From Promethearchaeota archaeon (lineage in GTDB: Archaea; Asgardarchaeota; Lokiarchaeia; Sigyniarchaeales; SOKP01): DNA of 64,000 bases. The stretch spans positions 186,001 to 250,000 of the forward strand of contig JAHPZA010000003.1 in the NCBI GenBank assembly GCA_019058445.1, given 5' to 3'. The notes below the pieces were generated by a model. It was not told the origin of the DNA. It made no database searches and saw nothing but the letters and a program-made list of their open reading frames with translations. Shown one piece after another: positions 55,150-63,236 of this stretch. Within the stretch, counting starts at the first letter, position 1. Each line of letters begins with the position of its first letter. The position numbers and the translations under genes were made by a program.

Positions 55150-56037
55150 ATGGCAAAAACAGAAGAATATAAAATGTTCCAAGGATGTACTATTGGAAAT
55201 CGGATCCCCTTTCTTGAAGCGTCCGCACGAAAAGTATTTGATAAACTGGGAATTAAAACCTCTGAAGCCCCTTTTGCATGTTGTCCAGATCCCGTAGGAT
55301 TTAATTCCACAGATCATTTAAGTTGGCTTGCAATGGGAGCGAGAAATCTTACAATTGCCGAAGATGAAGGAAAAGATATCATTTCTCTTTGTAACGGATG
55401 TTTTCAAACGTTAAAACTTGTGAATAAAGAATTAATCCATGATGAACACGAGAAAGAAAAAATTAACGCTATCTTGAAAACAATTGGAAGAGAATTCAAA
55501 GGGACTATTAATGTAAAACATTTCGTAGAAGTGTTATATGACATTGGTGCTGATAAAATAAAAGAGAATGTTGTAAAAGAATTAGCAGGATTAAAAGTTG
55601 CTTGTCATACAGGTTGTCATTACAATCGACCTTCTGAAATAGTTCAAACAGATGATCCCATGAAACCAATTAAATTAAGAGGAGTTGTTAAAGCCACAGG
55701 CGCAGTTCCAGTAGATTATGAGGAAGAAATGCTCTGTTGTGGGGCTGGAGTCGGTAATACTGAAGAAGAGCCAGCAATGCAAATTTTAAATAATAAAATA
55801 ACCAGCGCGATGAACGCTGGAGCAGAAGCGTTTATTGTCAATTGTCCTGCGTGTTTTCAGCAATTTGATACTAATCAGAAAAAAGCAGAAAAAATAGCGG
55901 GAAAAAATTTCGGAATTCCAGTGTTGTATGTGACTGAATTACTTGCATTGGCCTTTGGTGAGAAACCAGATGATTTAGGTTTGAAATTTCATCGTGTTAG
56001 ACTGAGTGCTCTCTTAGAAAAACATGGACTTAGCTAG
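55150..56037 (+). CDS. hdrB: Heterodisulfide reductase subunit B (set 2)
   Basis: Catalytic noncubane-cluster subunit with two CCG domains: FQGCTIGNR … FACCPDPVG … CNGCFQTL and ACHTGCHYNRP … MLCCGAGVG … NCPACFQQF. Length 295 is typical. No hdrA is adjacent, so it must share the HdrA at 19.9 kb or one encoded elsewhere. Ends 86 bases before vhuU. Confidence 0.92.
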   Translation: MAKTEEYKMFQGCTIGNRIPFLEASARKVFDKLGIKTSEAPFACCPDPVGFNSTDHLSWLAMGARNLTIAEDEGKDIISLCNGCFQTLKLVNKELIHDEHEKEKINAILKTIGREFKGTINVKHFVEVLYDIGADKIKENVVKELAGLKVACHTGCHYNRPSEIVQTDDPMKPIKLRGVVKATGAVPVDYEEEMLCCGAGVGNTEEEPAMQILNNKITSAMNAGAEAFIVNCPACFQQFDTNQKKAEKIAGKNFGIPVLYVTELLALAFGEKPDDLGLKFHRVRLSALLEKHGLS

Positions 56038-56123
56038 AATAAAAGAAACTAACTTTATTATAATAACAAATATCTTTTAATTTAAAGAAAAAGATTAGCA
56101 TTTAAAAAAGGTGGATATGAATT

Positions 56124-56276
56124 ATGAGTGAAGATGTGCCAGAAGGAGTTGTAAATCTCTTAGAAATGGTTGTCCGTTGTTTTGACTGCTGACTATCATG
56201 CGCCGCTCATATAACTGTCGTTAATGAAGACGGTGAAGAGATATACAAACGTCAATTAAACGTTGGTTTAGGATGA
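56124..56276 (+). CDS. vhuU: VhuU: selenocysteine-containing C-terminal piece of the hydrogenase large subunit
   Basis: A 50-residue protein read through UGA at 56190-56192 as selenocysteine (Sec23). It has a good ribosome site (AGGTGGA) 8 bases before ATG. Residues 14-29 (LEMVVRCFD then C-U-L-S-C-A-A-H) match the L2 motif of [NiFe] hydrogenases, whose methanococcal VhuU form is DPULSCATH; the Pro before Sec is Cys here. Sec23, Cys26 and His29 complete the NiFe site of the mvhA chain. The 21 residues after His29 should be removed by a maturation endopeptidase. A second in-frame TGA (56274-56276) is taken as the true stop. A SECIS-like hairpin follows 20 bases later. Neighbouring genes are the matching partner mvhA/mvhG and hdrCB. 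Confidence 0.85.
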
Positions 56277-56294
56277 TTGTCCAATAAAAAACGG

Positions 56295-56333
56295 AGATTG
56301 GACATGACTGCCCTTGTGCGGGTATGACCAACA
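56295..56333 (+). promoter_or_regulatory. SECIS-like selenocysteine insertion hairpin
   Basis: A stem TTGG (56298-56301) / CCAA (56328-56331) holds an internal loop with ATGA (56304-56307) on the 5' side and TGA (56325-56327) on the 3' side. Above it is a second stem TGCCC (56309-56313) / GGGTA (56320-56324) with a six-base loop. The opposed GA/GA gives two tandem sheared G-A pairs, the kink-turn core known from eukaryotic SECIS elements and reported for Lokiarchaeota. It follows the vhuU stop, as archaeal SECIS elements do. Pairing was done by eye. Confidence 0.7.
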
Positions 56334-56406
56334 AAATTCTTATTTTTATATTTTTTAGCTTAGAATCATGGCTGAATATAGACCTATAATTGAGTATGGA
56401 AGTACT

Positions 56407-56445
56407 AAGAGTGTTCATCTGTAAAAAATAAGGAACTCTTTTTTT
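56407..56445. terminator. Hairpin and T-run between converging genes
   Basis: AAGAG…TTC (56407-56416, with a two-base bulge) pairs with GAACTCTT (56433-56440), followed on the plus strand by a run of T. It ends the vhuU transcript and overlaps the 3' end of the converging methylthiotransferase gene. Confidence 0.45.
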
Positions 56446-57757
56446 ATTTTAATTTGCCAAAAAGGTTAAATCCCTCAACTTTTTTTATTTTTACTTCAAC
56501 AAATTTGCCAAAGTTATCATCATATTTCTCAATAAAAATATTTTTATAAGCAAAATTTCTTCCAAAAGCTTGATGTTCTGCGGAACCCTTATGAAGTATT
56601 AATACTTCACCTTGCCAGCCTTCCCATTTTTTATTCATATTGGAAAGGCTATTGCGGAAGATATTAGATAATCTAATAGATCTTTCCTTGATAGTTCTAC
56701 TATCAAGTTGTTTCATATCCTTTGCTTTGGTTCCAGGTCGAGCAGTAAATTTAGAAATATTTAAAATCTCTGGTTTTAACCATTTTATAAAGTTAATTGT
56801 GCGATAAAAATCGTATTCAGTTTCGCTGGGAAATCCACAGATAATATCAGTAGAAATCGTAAGATCTGGAAAATTTGCTCTTAAAACTTCAATTTTCTCT
56901 GCTATTTTCGAAATTAAGTAAGGTCTCTGCATTAATTTAAGGATTTTATTGCTTCCAGATTGAATAGGAATATGAAGAAATTGATATACTTTTTCTAAAT
57001 TAAAAATCGAAATTAATTGATCAAAATTAGTGATTAAAAAACTTGGATTTATCATTCCTATTCTTAAAAAGAATTTGTATGGTAAATTGACAATAGATTT
57101 CACTAAATTGAATAGATTTATGTTATTATTTTGATAAGTGCTACAATCTTGAGAGGTTAAATATATCTGTTTAATACCTTGTTTTAGTTGGTATTTAACG
57201 TTCTCAATAATTTTATGAGGATTATAGCAATTTAAACTACCACGAGCATTTTTTACACAACAATATGTACATGATCCTTCGCAGCCCTCTGATATAGGAA
57301 TAATTCCAGTGATCTTTCCTTCAGTATGATCAATTAAATATTCTGCTTTGTCAATTGAATTATTTGTTTTAAGAATTAAATTCCTTTTTCCTTGCTTTAT
57401 TTTTTCAAATATTTCTGGTAATTCATGAATATTATCTAAATCAATAATAGCGGAAAATGTTGGAATTAGTTTCTTGACGACCTCTGTGTAATTTGGAGTG
57501 ATATGTGGTAAACAACCAGCAATAATTATATGTTTATTAACATCATTAGAATATATCTTAAATAACTGCTTCAATCGTGATTTAATCTTATTCTCAGTTT
57601 GTTCTTTAACGGCGCATGTATTAATAATAATGAATTCTGCTTTGTCTATTGATGTTTGATAATACTTATTTTTTTTTAAAATGCTAGAAATTATATAAGA
57701 ATCAGCTTTATTTGAAGTACATCCATATGTTTCAATATAAAAAGAATTGGCTTCCAA
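56444..57757 (-). CDS. MiaB-like tRNA methylthiotransferase (archaeal/CDKAL1 type)
   Basis: Radical SAM enzyme that methylthiolates a modified adenosine (ms2t6A or similar) at tRNA position 37. The N-terminal UPF0004 domain has YGCTSNKADS, INTCAVKEQTENK and AGCLPH (three cluster Cys). The radical SAM motif is CEGSCTYCCVKNARG. A TRAM-like end (about 375-437) is present. Length 437 is usual. It runs opposite to the hydrogenase operon and is not functionally linked to it. The choice among MiaB/MtaB/CDKAL1 rests on the archaeal setting. Confidence 0.88.
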   Translation of the reverse strand: MEANSFYIETYGCTSNKADSYIISSILKKNKYYQTSIDKAEFIIINTCAVKEQTENKIKSRLKQLFKIYSNDVNKHIIIAGCLPHITPNYTEVVKKLIPTFSAIIDLDNIHELPEIFEKIKQGKRNLILKTNNSIDKAEYLIDHTEGKITGIIPISEGCEGSCTYCCVKNARGSLNCYNPHKIIENVKYQLKQGIKQIYLTSQDCSTYQNNNINLFNLVKSIVNLPYKFFLRIGMINPSFLITNFDQLISIFNLEKVYQFLHIPIQSGSNKILKLMQRPYLISKIAEKIEVLRANFPDLTISTDIICGFPSETEYDFYRTINFIKWLKPEILNISKFTARPGTKAKDMKQLDSRTIKERSIRLSNIFRNSLSNMNKKWEGWQGEVLILHKGSAEHQAFGRNFAYKNIFIEKYDDNFGKFVEVKIKKVEGFNLFGKLK

Positions 57758-57880
57758 AATCAGTTCATTTCAATAAGATTTAATAATCTATAAAAGAACT
57801 AATAATATAACGATAAAAAATTTTTTTAAAAAAGCAGTCTAATATTAACAGAAATTTACTCATTAAAGTGGATGATCTAA

Positions 57881-58321
57881 ATGGTTAAAATTAAATATGC
57901 TTATTGCAAATATTGCGATAAAGAAGTCCATAAACCTTCTCAAAAACCACTTGGTTCGATGCAAAAAAATTATTGGATCGTAATTTGTATTGCGACTTTA
58001 GGAATCGGCATTATTGGGTACTATTTATACAAGAATTCTTTGAAAAAGAAAATATATTGCCCTACGTGTTATTCAAAATTAGAATTTTCATCTGAGCCTT
58101 TTGAAAAGCCTAAATTAGCAGAAACATTAACTGCAAAACAAAAGGCTATAGCGAAAGTTGAAAAGAAAAAAACCGGAAAGGTACCAGCAAAAAAGAAAGT
58201 TGAAAAGAAAGAGGTGGAGGTAGAACCAGAAGAAAAAAAACTAATATGTGAGTTATGTGGTGAAACTTTAAAAGAGAAAACTAAAACATGTCCTTACTGC
58301 GGTGCGCCTCTTAAATTTTGA
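57881..58321 (+). CDS. Zinc-ribbon membrane protein
   Basis: A 146-residue protein with a metal-binding N-terminus (YCKYCDKEV), one predicted membrane helix (about 32-50), a second cysteine pair CPTCYSKL, a long Lys/Glu/Ala-rich linker and a C-terminal zinc ribbon CELCGETL … CPYCG. Probably a small membrane-attached scaffold or metal protein; no family recognised. Similar in style to the zinc-ribbon membrane protein at 49967. Confidence 0.65.
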   Translation: MVKIKYAYCKYCDKEVHKPSQKPLGSMQKNYWIVICIATLGIGIIGYYLYKNSLKKKIYCPTCYSKLEFSSEPFEKPKLAETLTAKQKAIAKVEKKKTGKVPAKKKVEKKEVEVEPEEKKLICELCGETLKEKTKTCPYCGAPLKF

Positions 58322-58499
58322 AAAATACGGGAATATTATATCTTTATATATTTTTTTAAGTGAAAATAAAATTTATCAAAAATATAATAAAAAATAAATT
58401 AAAAGAAAAGAGTTTTAAACAATATATTATAAAAAGAAATTTAAAGAATATATTAAAAATAATATTAAAAAAAAAATAAAACAAAATAGAGGATGAATT

Positions 58500-59258
58500 A
58501 TGCCAAGAAAAGCTCCCTCAAGAGAGCCGGACCCGCTTGATGATTATAGCACCTGGGATGTTAGAATTGCAAGAGCTTATTACTATTCTTTCATAGCTTC
58601 AGCATTAATTATGGTTATTGGGATCTGGGGTTTGATTCTTTCTGGTATTGATCCGGCAATATGGAAACAATATTTAGCGCTAGATGCTGGCTTCCAAGTC
58701 GCCATAGTTGCCGCATTTATTACTGGACATCTGATCTTACTTGTTCTTTTTTATGCCATGTTTAAAGGTGGTATTGTAAGAATGTGTAGAACCATATACA
58801 AAAATCGAACTGTCGCTAAAAAATGGGAAGATTATACGTATCTTAGATGGTTGATGGGCGTTACCATATTGGGTATTTATGTAGTTGTGATTTCATTAAT
58901 AATTGGATTCTTACCAGGGGGAACTATCAAGTTTATCTCTGATCTTACTCTTTGGGCACTTGAAAATTTTAATGTCGGCCATTGGATCTTATGGATAGGT
59001 TTTTGTGTTTTCCTAATAGTACTTTTCTTCTTTGTCATGTTCTGGGTATGGAACCATGGAGTGTACATAGTCTTAAGAAATATCAAAAAAATCGAGGAAG
59101 AAGAAGTCATAGATATGGAAATCAAGAGAGATACTCTAAAGAAAATGTCCGAGGAAGAACGCCGAGCAGAATATAAGAAAGAAACTGGAAAAGATGCAGC
59201 ATATCGAGGCAAAGATACCAGAGGATATAAAAATTGGAAGAAAAAATACGGCGTATAA
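58500..59258 (+). CDS. Four-helix membrane protein with charged C-terminal tail
   Basis: A 252-residue protein with four predicted helices (about 33-55, 65-90, 118-145 and 160-190), then a coiled-coil-like tail (EEERRAEYKKETG, YKNWKKKYGV). No known family. Ribosome site GAGG lies 6 bases before the ATG. It follows the zinc-ribbon membrane protein on the same strand but is 178 bases away. Function unknown. Confidence 0.6.
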   Translation: MPRKAPSREPDPLDDYSTWDVRIARAYYYSFIASALIMVIGIWGLILSGIDPAIWKQYLALDAGFQVAIVAAFITGHLILLVLFYAMFKGGIVRMCRTIYKNRTVAKKWEDYTYLRWLMGVTILGIYVVVISLIIGFLPGGTIKFISDLTLWALENFNVGHWILWIGFCVFLIVLFFFVMFWVWNHGVYIVLRNIKKIEEEEVIDMEIKRDTLKKMSEEERRAEYKKETGKDAAYRGKDTRGYKNWKKKYGV

Positions 59259-59409
59259 AAAGCTTCGTAAAAAAACTTCTTTTAACAATTTCTTTTTTTA
59301 CTTTTATTTTTTATTGATTTCTAATAATAAAGGAACCTTGATGAATCAATTAAATACATAATATTTTAAAAAAAATAAAATAAAAAAAATAGGAATTTAA
59401 GATTATGGT

Positions 59410-60324
59410 CTATCTCCTCATCAAGCGAGGATTTTTGTAAAGATCCATCTCTTGTTTGGGCACTTCGTAGTCGGAGGTTCCCGTTTTTTTCATGTCTTTA
59501 ATGAAATATTTGACGATTTTATATGCATCTTTCATAAAGAAACAAAGACACCCAAATAAAGTTAAAGAATCAACGAAAACTTTATCATTTGCGTACTCTT
59601 CATCATATATTTCAATTTCAACGTCCTTAGTTATTTTTTGGTGGTCTATCTTCGCGACCTTCTTGGTTCCGATCAAAATATTGTAATCATTACCTGGAGC
59701 TATAACTCCCTTTGCTACTACCATTTGGAATTTATCATCCTTTTCTTCTGGAAGGAGTGGAAACGTCCAGCGAGTCCCTATGAAACGATACCCTCTAACA
59801 ATTCGAGGGAGGCTAGTAGTGCGAGGAGTTTGAATAAAAAACACAGGAGCTGGATGTCTAACCTCCATGCTTTGAACTAAAGAATGGAGTATACTAAATT
59901 CAATCCCACCTTTAAATGTACCTCCTTTTCCGACACCCATTTTTTCTTCCAATATGGTAAATAATCGAAGAATAAGTCTTCTATCCGCGGGATCTTTCGA
60001 TTCCTCCCAGTCTTCTTTATTGAAAGCGATGATATATTTTTTCTCACCGTCAATTTCAACGACTCCTTCGATATCAAAGTCTTTTGCAAAGTATCGAGTT
60101 TTCGCTTGATATTTTAGTGCTTGATAAATTCCTAATTCTTCACCATGTAGTCTTGTTCTCCATAAGTTACATCTAATTTTCTTATAAACGATTTTTTTAG
60201 GTTTAATTTCTTCAATCGGAGCCTCTTCTTCTGCTTCTTTTGTTGAAGCTTTCTTTGTTGAAGCTTTTTTTTTTGGAGCTTCCTCTTCCGGAATTTCCTC
60301 TATTGGAGCCTCTTCTTCTGCCAT
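59410..60324 (-). CDS. Hypothetical protein with low-complexity Glu/Lys/Ala N-terminus
   Basis: A 304-residue soluble protein. The first about 50 residues are repeated acidic/basic low complexity (EEAPIEEI motifs, KKASTKKASTKEAEEE). The rest is a folded domain of unknown type with conserved-looking KIRCNLWRTRLHGEELG, GVGKGGTFKGGIEFSILHS and FGCLCFFMKDAY. I start it at the ATG at 60324; the frame can be read three codons further to a GTG at 60333. Monocistronic. No function can be given. Confidence 0.6.
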   Translation of the reverse strand: MAEEEAPIEEIPEEEAPKKKASTKKASTKEAEEEAPIEEIKPKKIVYKKIRCNLWRTRLHGEELGIYQALKYQAKTRYFAKDFDIEGVVEIDGEKKYIIAFNKEDWEESKDPADRRLILRLFTILEEKMGVGKGGTFKGGIEFSILHSLVQSMEVRHPAPVFFIQTPRTTSLPRIVRGYRFIGTRWTFPLLPEEKDDKFQMVVAKGVIAPGNDYNILIGTKKVAKIDHQKITKDVEIEIYDEEYANDKVFVDSLTLFGCLCFFMKDAYKIVKYFIKDMKKTGTSDYEVPKQEMDLYKNPRLMRR

Positions 60325-60574
60325 GTAAATCACATTATAAAGTTTTAATTTTTAAATTTTTTTTAATAAATTTAATTTCTTTAGATTGTTTTTAATATTT
60401 TCTTAATCAAATTATAAAAACAATTATACCATATATAAGAATTCTTATATTTCAATTTAATTAGTTTTAAAATTCTGATATCCTAATAAAATGAGTTTAT
60501 AAATTACTAAGTTTAATTTATTAATTATTTTTAAGATAAAAAATAGGATTGTTTCTTACTTATTATTATTTTTA

Positions 60575-62809
60575 TCACAGCGTTACAGAGCAGCGGTCGC
60601 TGTCGCAAAACTTTTCACCTATCGCTCTATCTTTTGTCTCATCCAAATTCATGGGTTTAATCTTTAATACCATTTCTTCATATTTTTCTTTTGTTATTTC
60701 TTCATAGGGCGCTTGTTTATATCCATGCTCTTTAATAGGTAAAAAGCTTACACTTTTTAATTTATCTTCATAACATTCAAGCACATGTTTTATTTCTTTT
60801 GCCTCATCCTTTCTAAACGTAATTGTTATAGATACTTGATTATCGCTCCAGTATTTTTGATAAGCGGCGGCATTTTCTGCTTGCTCCCAAATTGAAATAT
60901 CATTTTTAGAGCGATCAAAATATCTTTCATGAATTGGAAATTCAATAACGTAGGAATTAGCTGAATAAGAATCATTTTCTATATGATATCCCGCATTTCT
61001 AATTTTTTCAATCAAATCTGAATTTTTTGAAATTCTGATTCTTCTGATATAATATTCAGAATGGGGGTAATGAATTCCAGGTGGTACACCAGGGAGCAGA
61101 CTTACCGTGCCACTCGGTTTCACTGTGGTTATTTTTATTGATTTAGGCACACATAACCAGTCAGAATATGTTTCATCTAATTCTCTTAAATATTTATACC
61201 CCTTATCACACCAATTAATCATATTTCTTCTTCCATGCTTGACGAATGCTTCAATTATACCGGTTTGCGAGATTCCCATCCTTCTATTTTTTAACATAAC
61301 CGCATTCGTTTCTTTCCAATGGGTATTCACTAGAGTGACTGATTTGGCATATAAATATGCATATTTTAAGGTCTCCTTAAATTCCTCGTATGAATCATGC
61401 TTTGAAGGAAAAGTTTCAACTAAGCAGCAAAGTTCAAAGCTTTCTAATGTTTGTTCCCCACATGGGTTAACTCCAGCTGCTTTTTTATCTTTATAATCGG
61501 GTTTATCTCCCATACGAGAAAAAGCCTGTGCGTTTTCTAACCAAAAGATTCCAGGTTCACCATTAACAGCAATTTGATCTGCTATAAAAGAGTAATCAAG
61601 CCCTTTAACAGCAAATACGCTATTATTACTGGCCCATCTGTGTGAATATAATTTTTCTTGATCTTGTTTGCTAGTAATAAAATCCAAGTCAGTTGGATCA
61701 CCTAAAGCTATTTCGGCACTCCGTCTGACATTCCCCGCTACTACACATTTCCCTACATGATTCATAATATCAAGTATGTCGACAGAGGTTATTTTTTGGT
61801 CTATACGATTTTCTAAGATAGTTTGGATATCTTTTAACATTTGTTTTAGAGGTTCTGGTCCAGAAGCGATCCCTCCAAATCCTCTAATAGGTTCTCCCGC
61901 AGCACGAATTTTTGAAAAATTAAAGTGAGGAATTTGTTTACCTAAAAAGTAAGCTTCTAAAAGTAATCTTAAAGTATCAACCCAACCTTCTCTACTGTCA
62001 GGAAGCTCAAATTCAAAAGTTCCATCTTTTGGTTTTTGTATGGTTATTTTTCCGGCACCAAGAGTATCGAATCCTACTCCGACTCCTAGCATTAAGGCAT
62101 CCATCACAAATTCGAAGGCTTTAGAATGTTTTAAATCAATATCTCCCGTAGAGGCGAATCCGCAGTTATTTAACGCCATGGAACCATGTCGAGCAATAAA
62201 CTCTGTTCCCATCATCCATAAACCTCGACCTGGAGGAGAAAACTTGAAGTTCCATATCTTTTCAAACATTTTTTGCGCTGACTTTTGTGCTTTTTTATCA
62301 CTCCATGGAAGGGAAAGTTTTATACAATGCTCTTTTTGTATAGAATAGCATCCCTCAACTACTCTTCTAACCGTTTCCCAAAATTCCTCTTTCCTATTTT
62401 CACCTTCAACTATTCTCGCGTAAGTTCTTTTATAGGTGATATATCCTAAAGGTCCCCAATCAGGTTGTTTGCTTTTAAATCCAGAGATAAAATCTTCCTC
62501 TAATTTAAAGCTAATGTTCTCTAAATTTATTGCTCTTGCAAATAAATTTCGATATTTATTCATACCTCGTTGAGTTAGCTCAACACAAACTAATTCTCGA
62601 ATATAATTAGTAGTAATTTCTTCAATTCCAAGACCAATAATTTTACGTATGACATCTTCCGCAACCTTTTCGGAAATACTCATATCGAGTCCAGTCTCTT
62701 TATTAAGCACTTTAGCAATGTTATTCTCATCAAATTGTTTCTTCTCGCCTTTCGAATTAATAACATATTTCGGGTACAGATCCATTAATGAAAATGAATT
62801 ATTAGTCAT
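60575..62809 (-). CDS. nrdJ: Adenosylcobalamin-dependent ribonucleotide reductase (class II, RTPR-like)
   Basis: Reduces ribonucleotides for DNA synthesis using a B12-derived radical; oxygen-independent. The N-terminal about 95 residues form an ATP-cone. Then PDWGPLGYITYKRTYAR, NCGFAS, AGNVRRSAEIALG, DQEKLYSHRWASNNSV and NPCGE are the signatures of the monomeric Lactobacillus leichmannii-type enzyme, with GTVSLLPGVPPG near the end. The C-terminal pair C-x4-C (CDSDRC) delivers reducing electrons. Length 744 includes the ATP-cone. Direct repeats TATACGT lie 72-88 bases upstream of the start. Confidence 0.94.
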   Translation of the reverse strand: MTNNSFSLMDLYPKYVINSKGEKKQFDENNIAKVLNKETGLDMSISEKVAEDVIRKIIGLGIEEITTNYIRELVCVELTQRGMNKYRNLFARAINLENISFKLEEDFISGFKSKQPDWGPLGYITYKRTYARIVEGENRKEEFWETVRRVVEGCYSIQKEHCIKLSLPWSDKKAQKSAQKMFEKIWNFKFSPPGRGLWMMGTEFIARHGSMALNNCGFASTGDIDLKHSKAFEFVMDALMLGVGVGFDTLGAGKITIQKPKDGTFEFELPDSREGWVDTLRLLLEAYFLGKQIPHFNFSKIRAAGEPIRGFGGIASGPEPLKQMLKDIQTILENRIDQKITSVDILDIMNHVGKCVVAGNVRRSAEIALGDPTDLDFITSKQDQEKLYSHRWASNNSVFAVKGLDYSFIADQIAVNGEPGIFWLENAQAFSRMGDKPDYKDKKAAGVNPCGEQTLESFELCCLVETFPSKHDSYEEFKETLKYAYLYAKSVTLVNTHWKETNAVMLKNRRMGISQTGIIEAFVKHGRRNMINWCDKGYKYLRELDETYSDWLCVPKSIKITTVKPSGTVSLLPGVPPGIHYPHSEYYIRRIRISKNSDLIEKIRNAGYHIENDSYSANSYVIEFPIHERYFDRSKNDISIWEQAENAAAYQKYWSDNQVSITITFRKDEAKEIKHVLECYEDKLKSVSFLPIKEHGYKQAPYEEITKEKYEEMVLKIKPMNLDETKDRAIGEKFCDSDRCSVTL

Positions 62810-63236
62810 TTTTCCTTAATTTTTTTTTCATTGTAATTAAATTATTAATTTTATCGGCTTAGATTGTAAAATAGTGATGATATACGTCTTATACGTTTAA
62901 CAAAATAATTATCACTAACATCTGATTTAAAATTATTGAACTTAAATTAATATCCTATTGATAATCCTTTTTTACTACAAATTTGTTTTAAGATCTTCAT
63001 TCTCAATTATTATAAGAATTACAAACATTAAATTTTGTTCATTTATTTTCATAATCTCATCTTAATTTCATGTTTTTGTCGGCAATTTATCAAGAAAATA
63101 AGGTTATGAAAATATTTAAATAAAAAATCTGAAGGAAATTTATGATTTTTAATTAAATAATTAGAAAAGAGTATAATCTAATCATTAGACTTTAAATTAT
63201 TAAAAAAAATGATGAATATAAAAAAATATTTAATTA
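62810..63236. other. Intergenic region upstream of nrdJ and downstream of the repeat protein
   Basis: About 430 AT-rich bases. Two TATACGT copies (62881-62887, 62890-62896) form a short direct repeat with 9-base period in the likely nrdJ promoter. T-rich tracts near 62815-62830 lie just before the nrdJ start. No gene is supported. Confidence 0.4.

Noticed and set aside
56369..56425. Mini reading frame of 18 codons after the SECIS-like element
   Set aside because: No ribosome site, and its end overlaps a terminator-type hairpin; probably untranslated 3' region.
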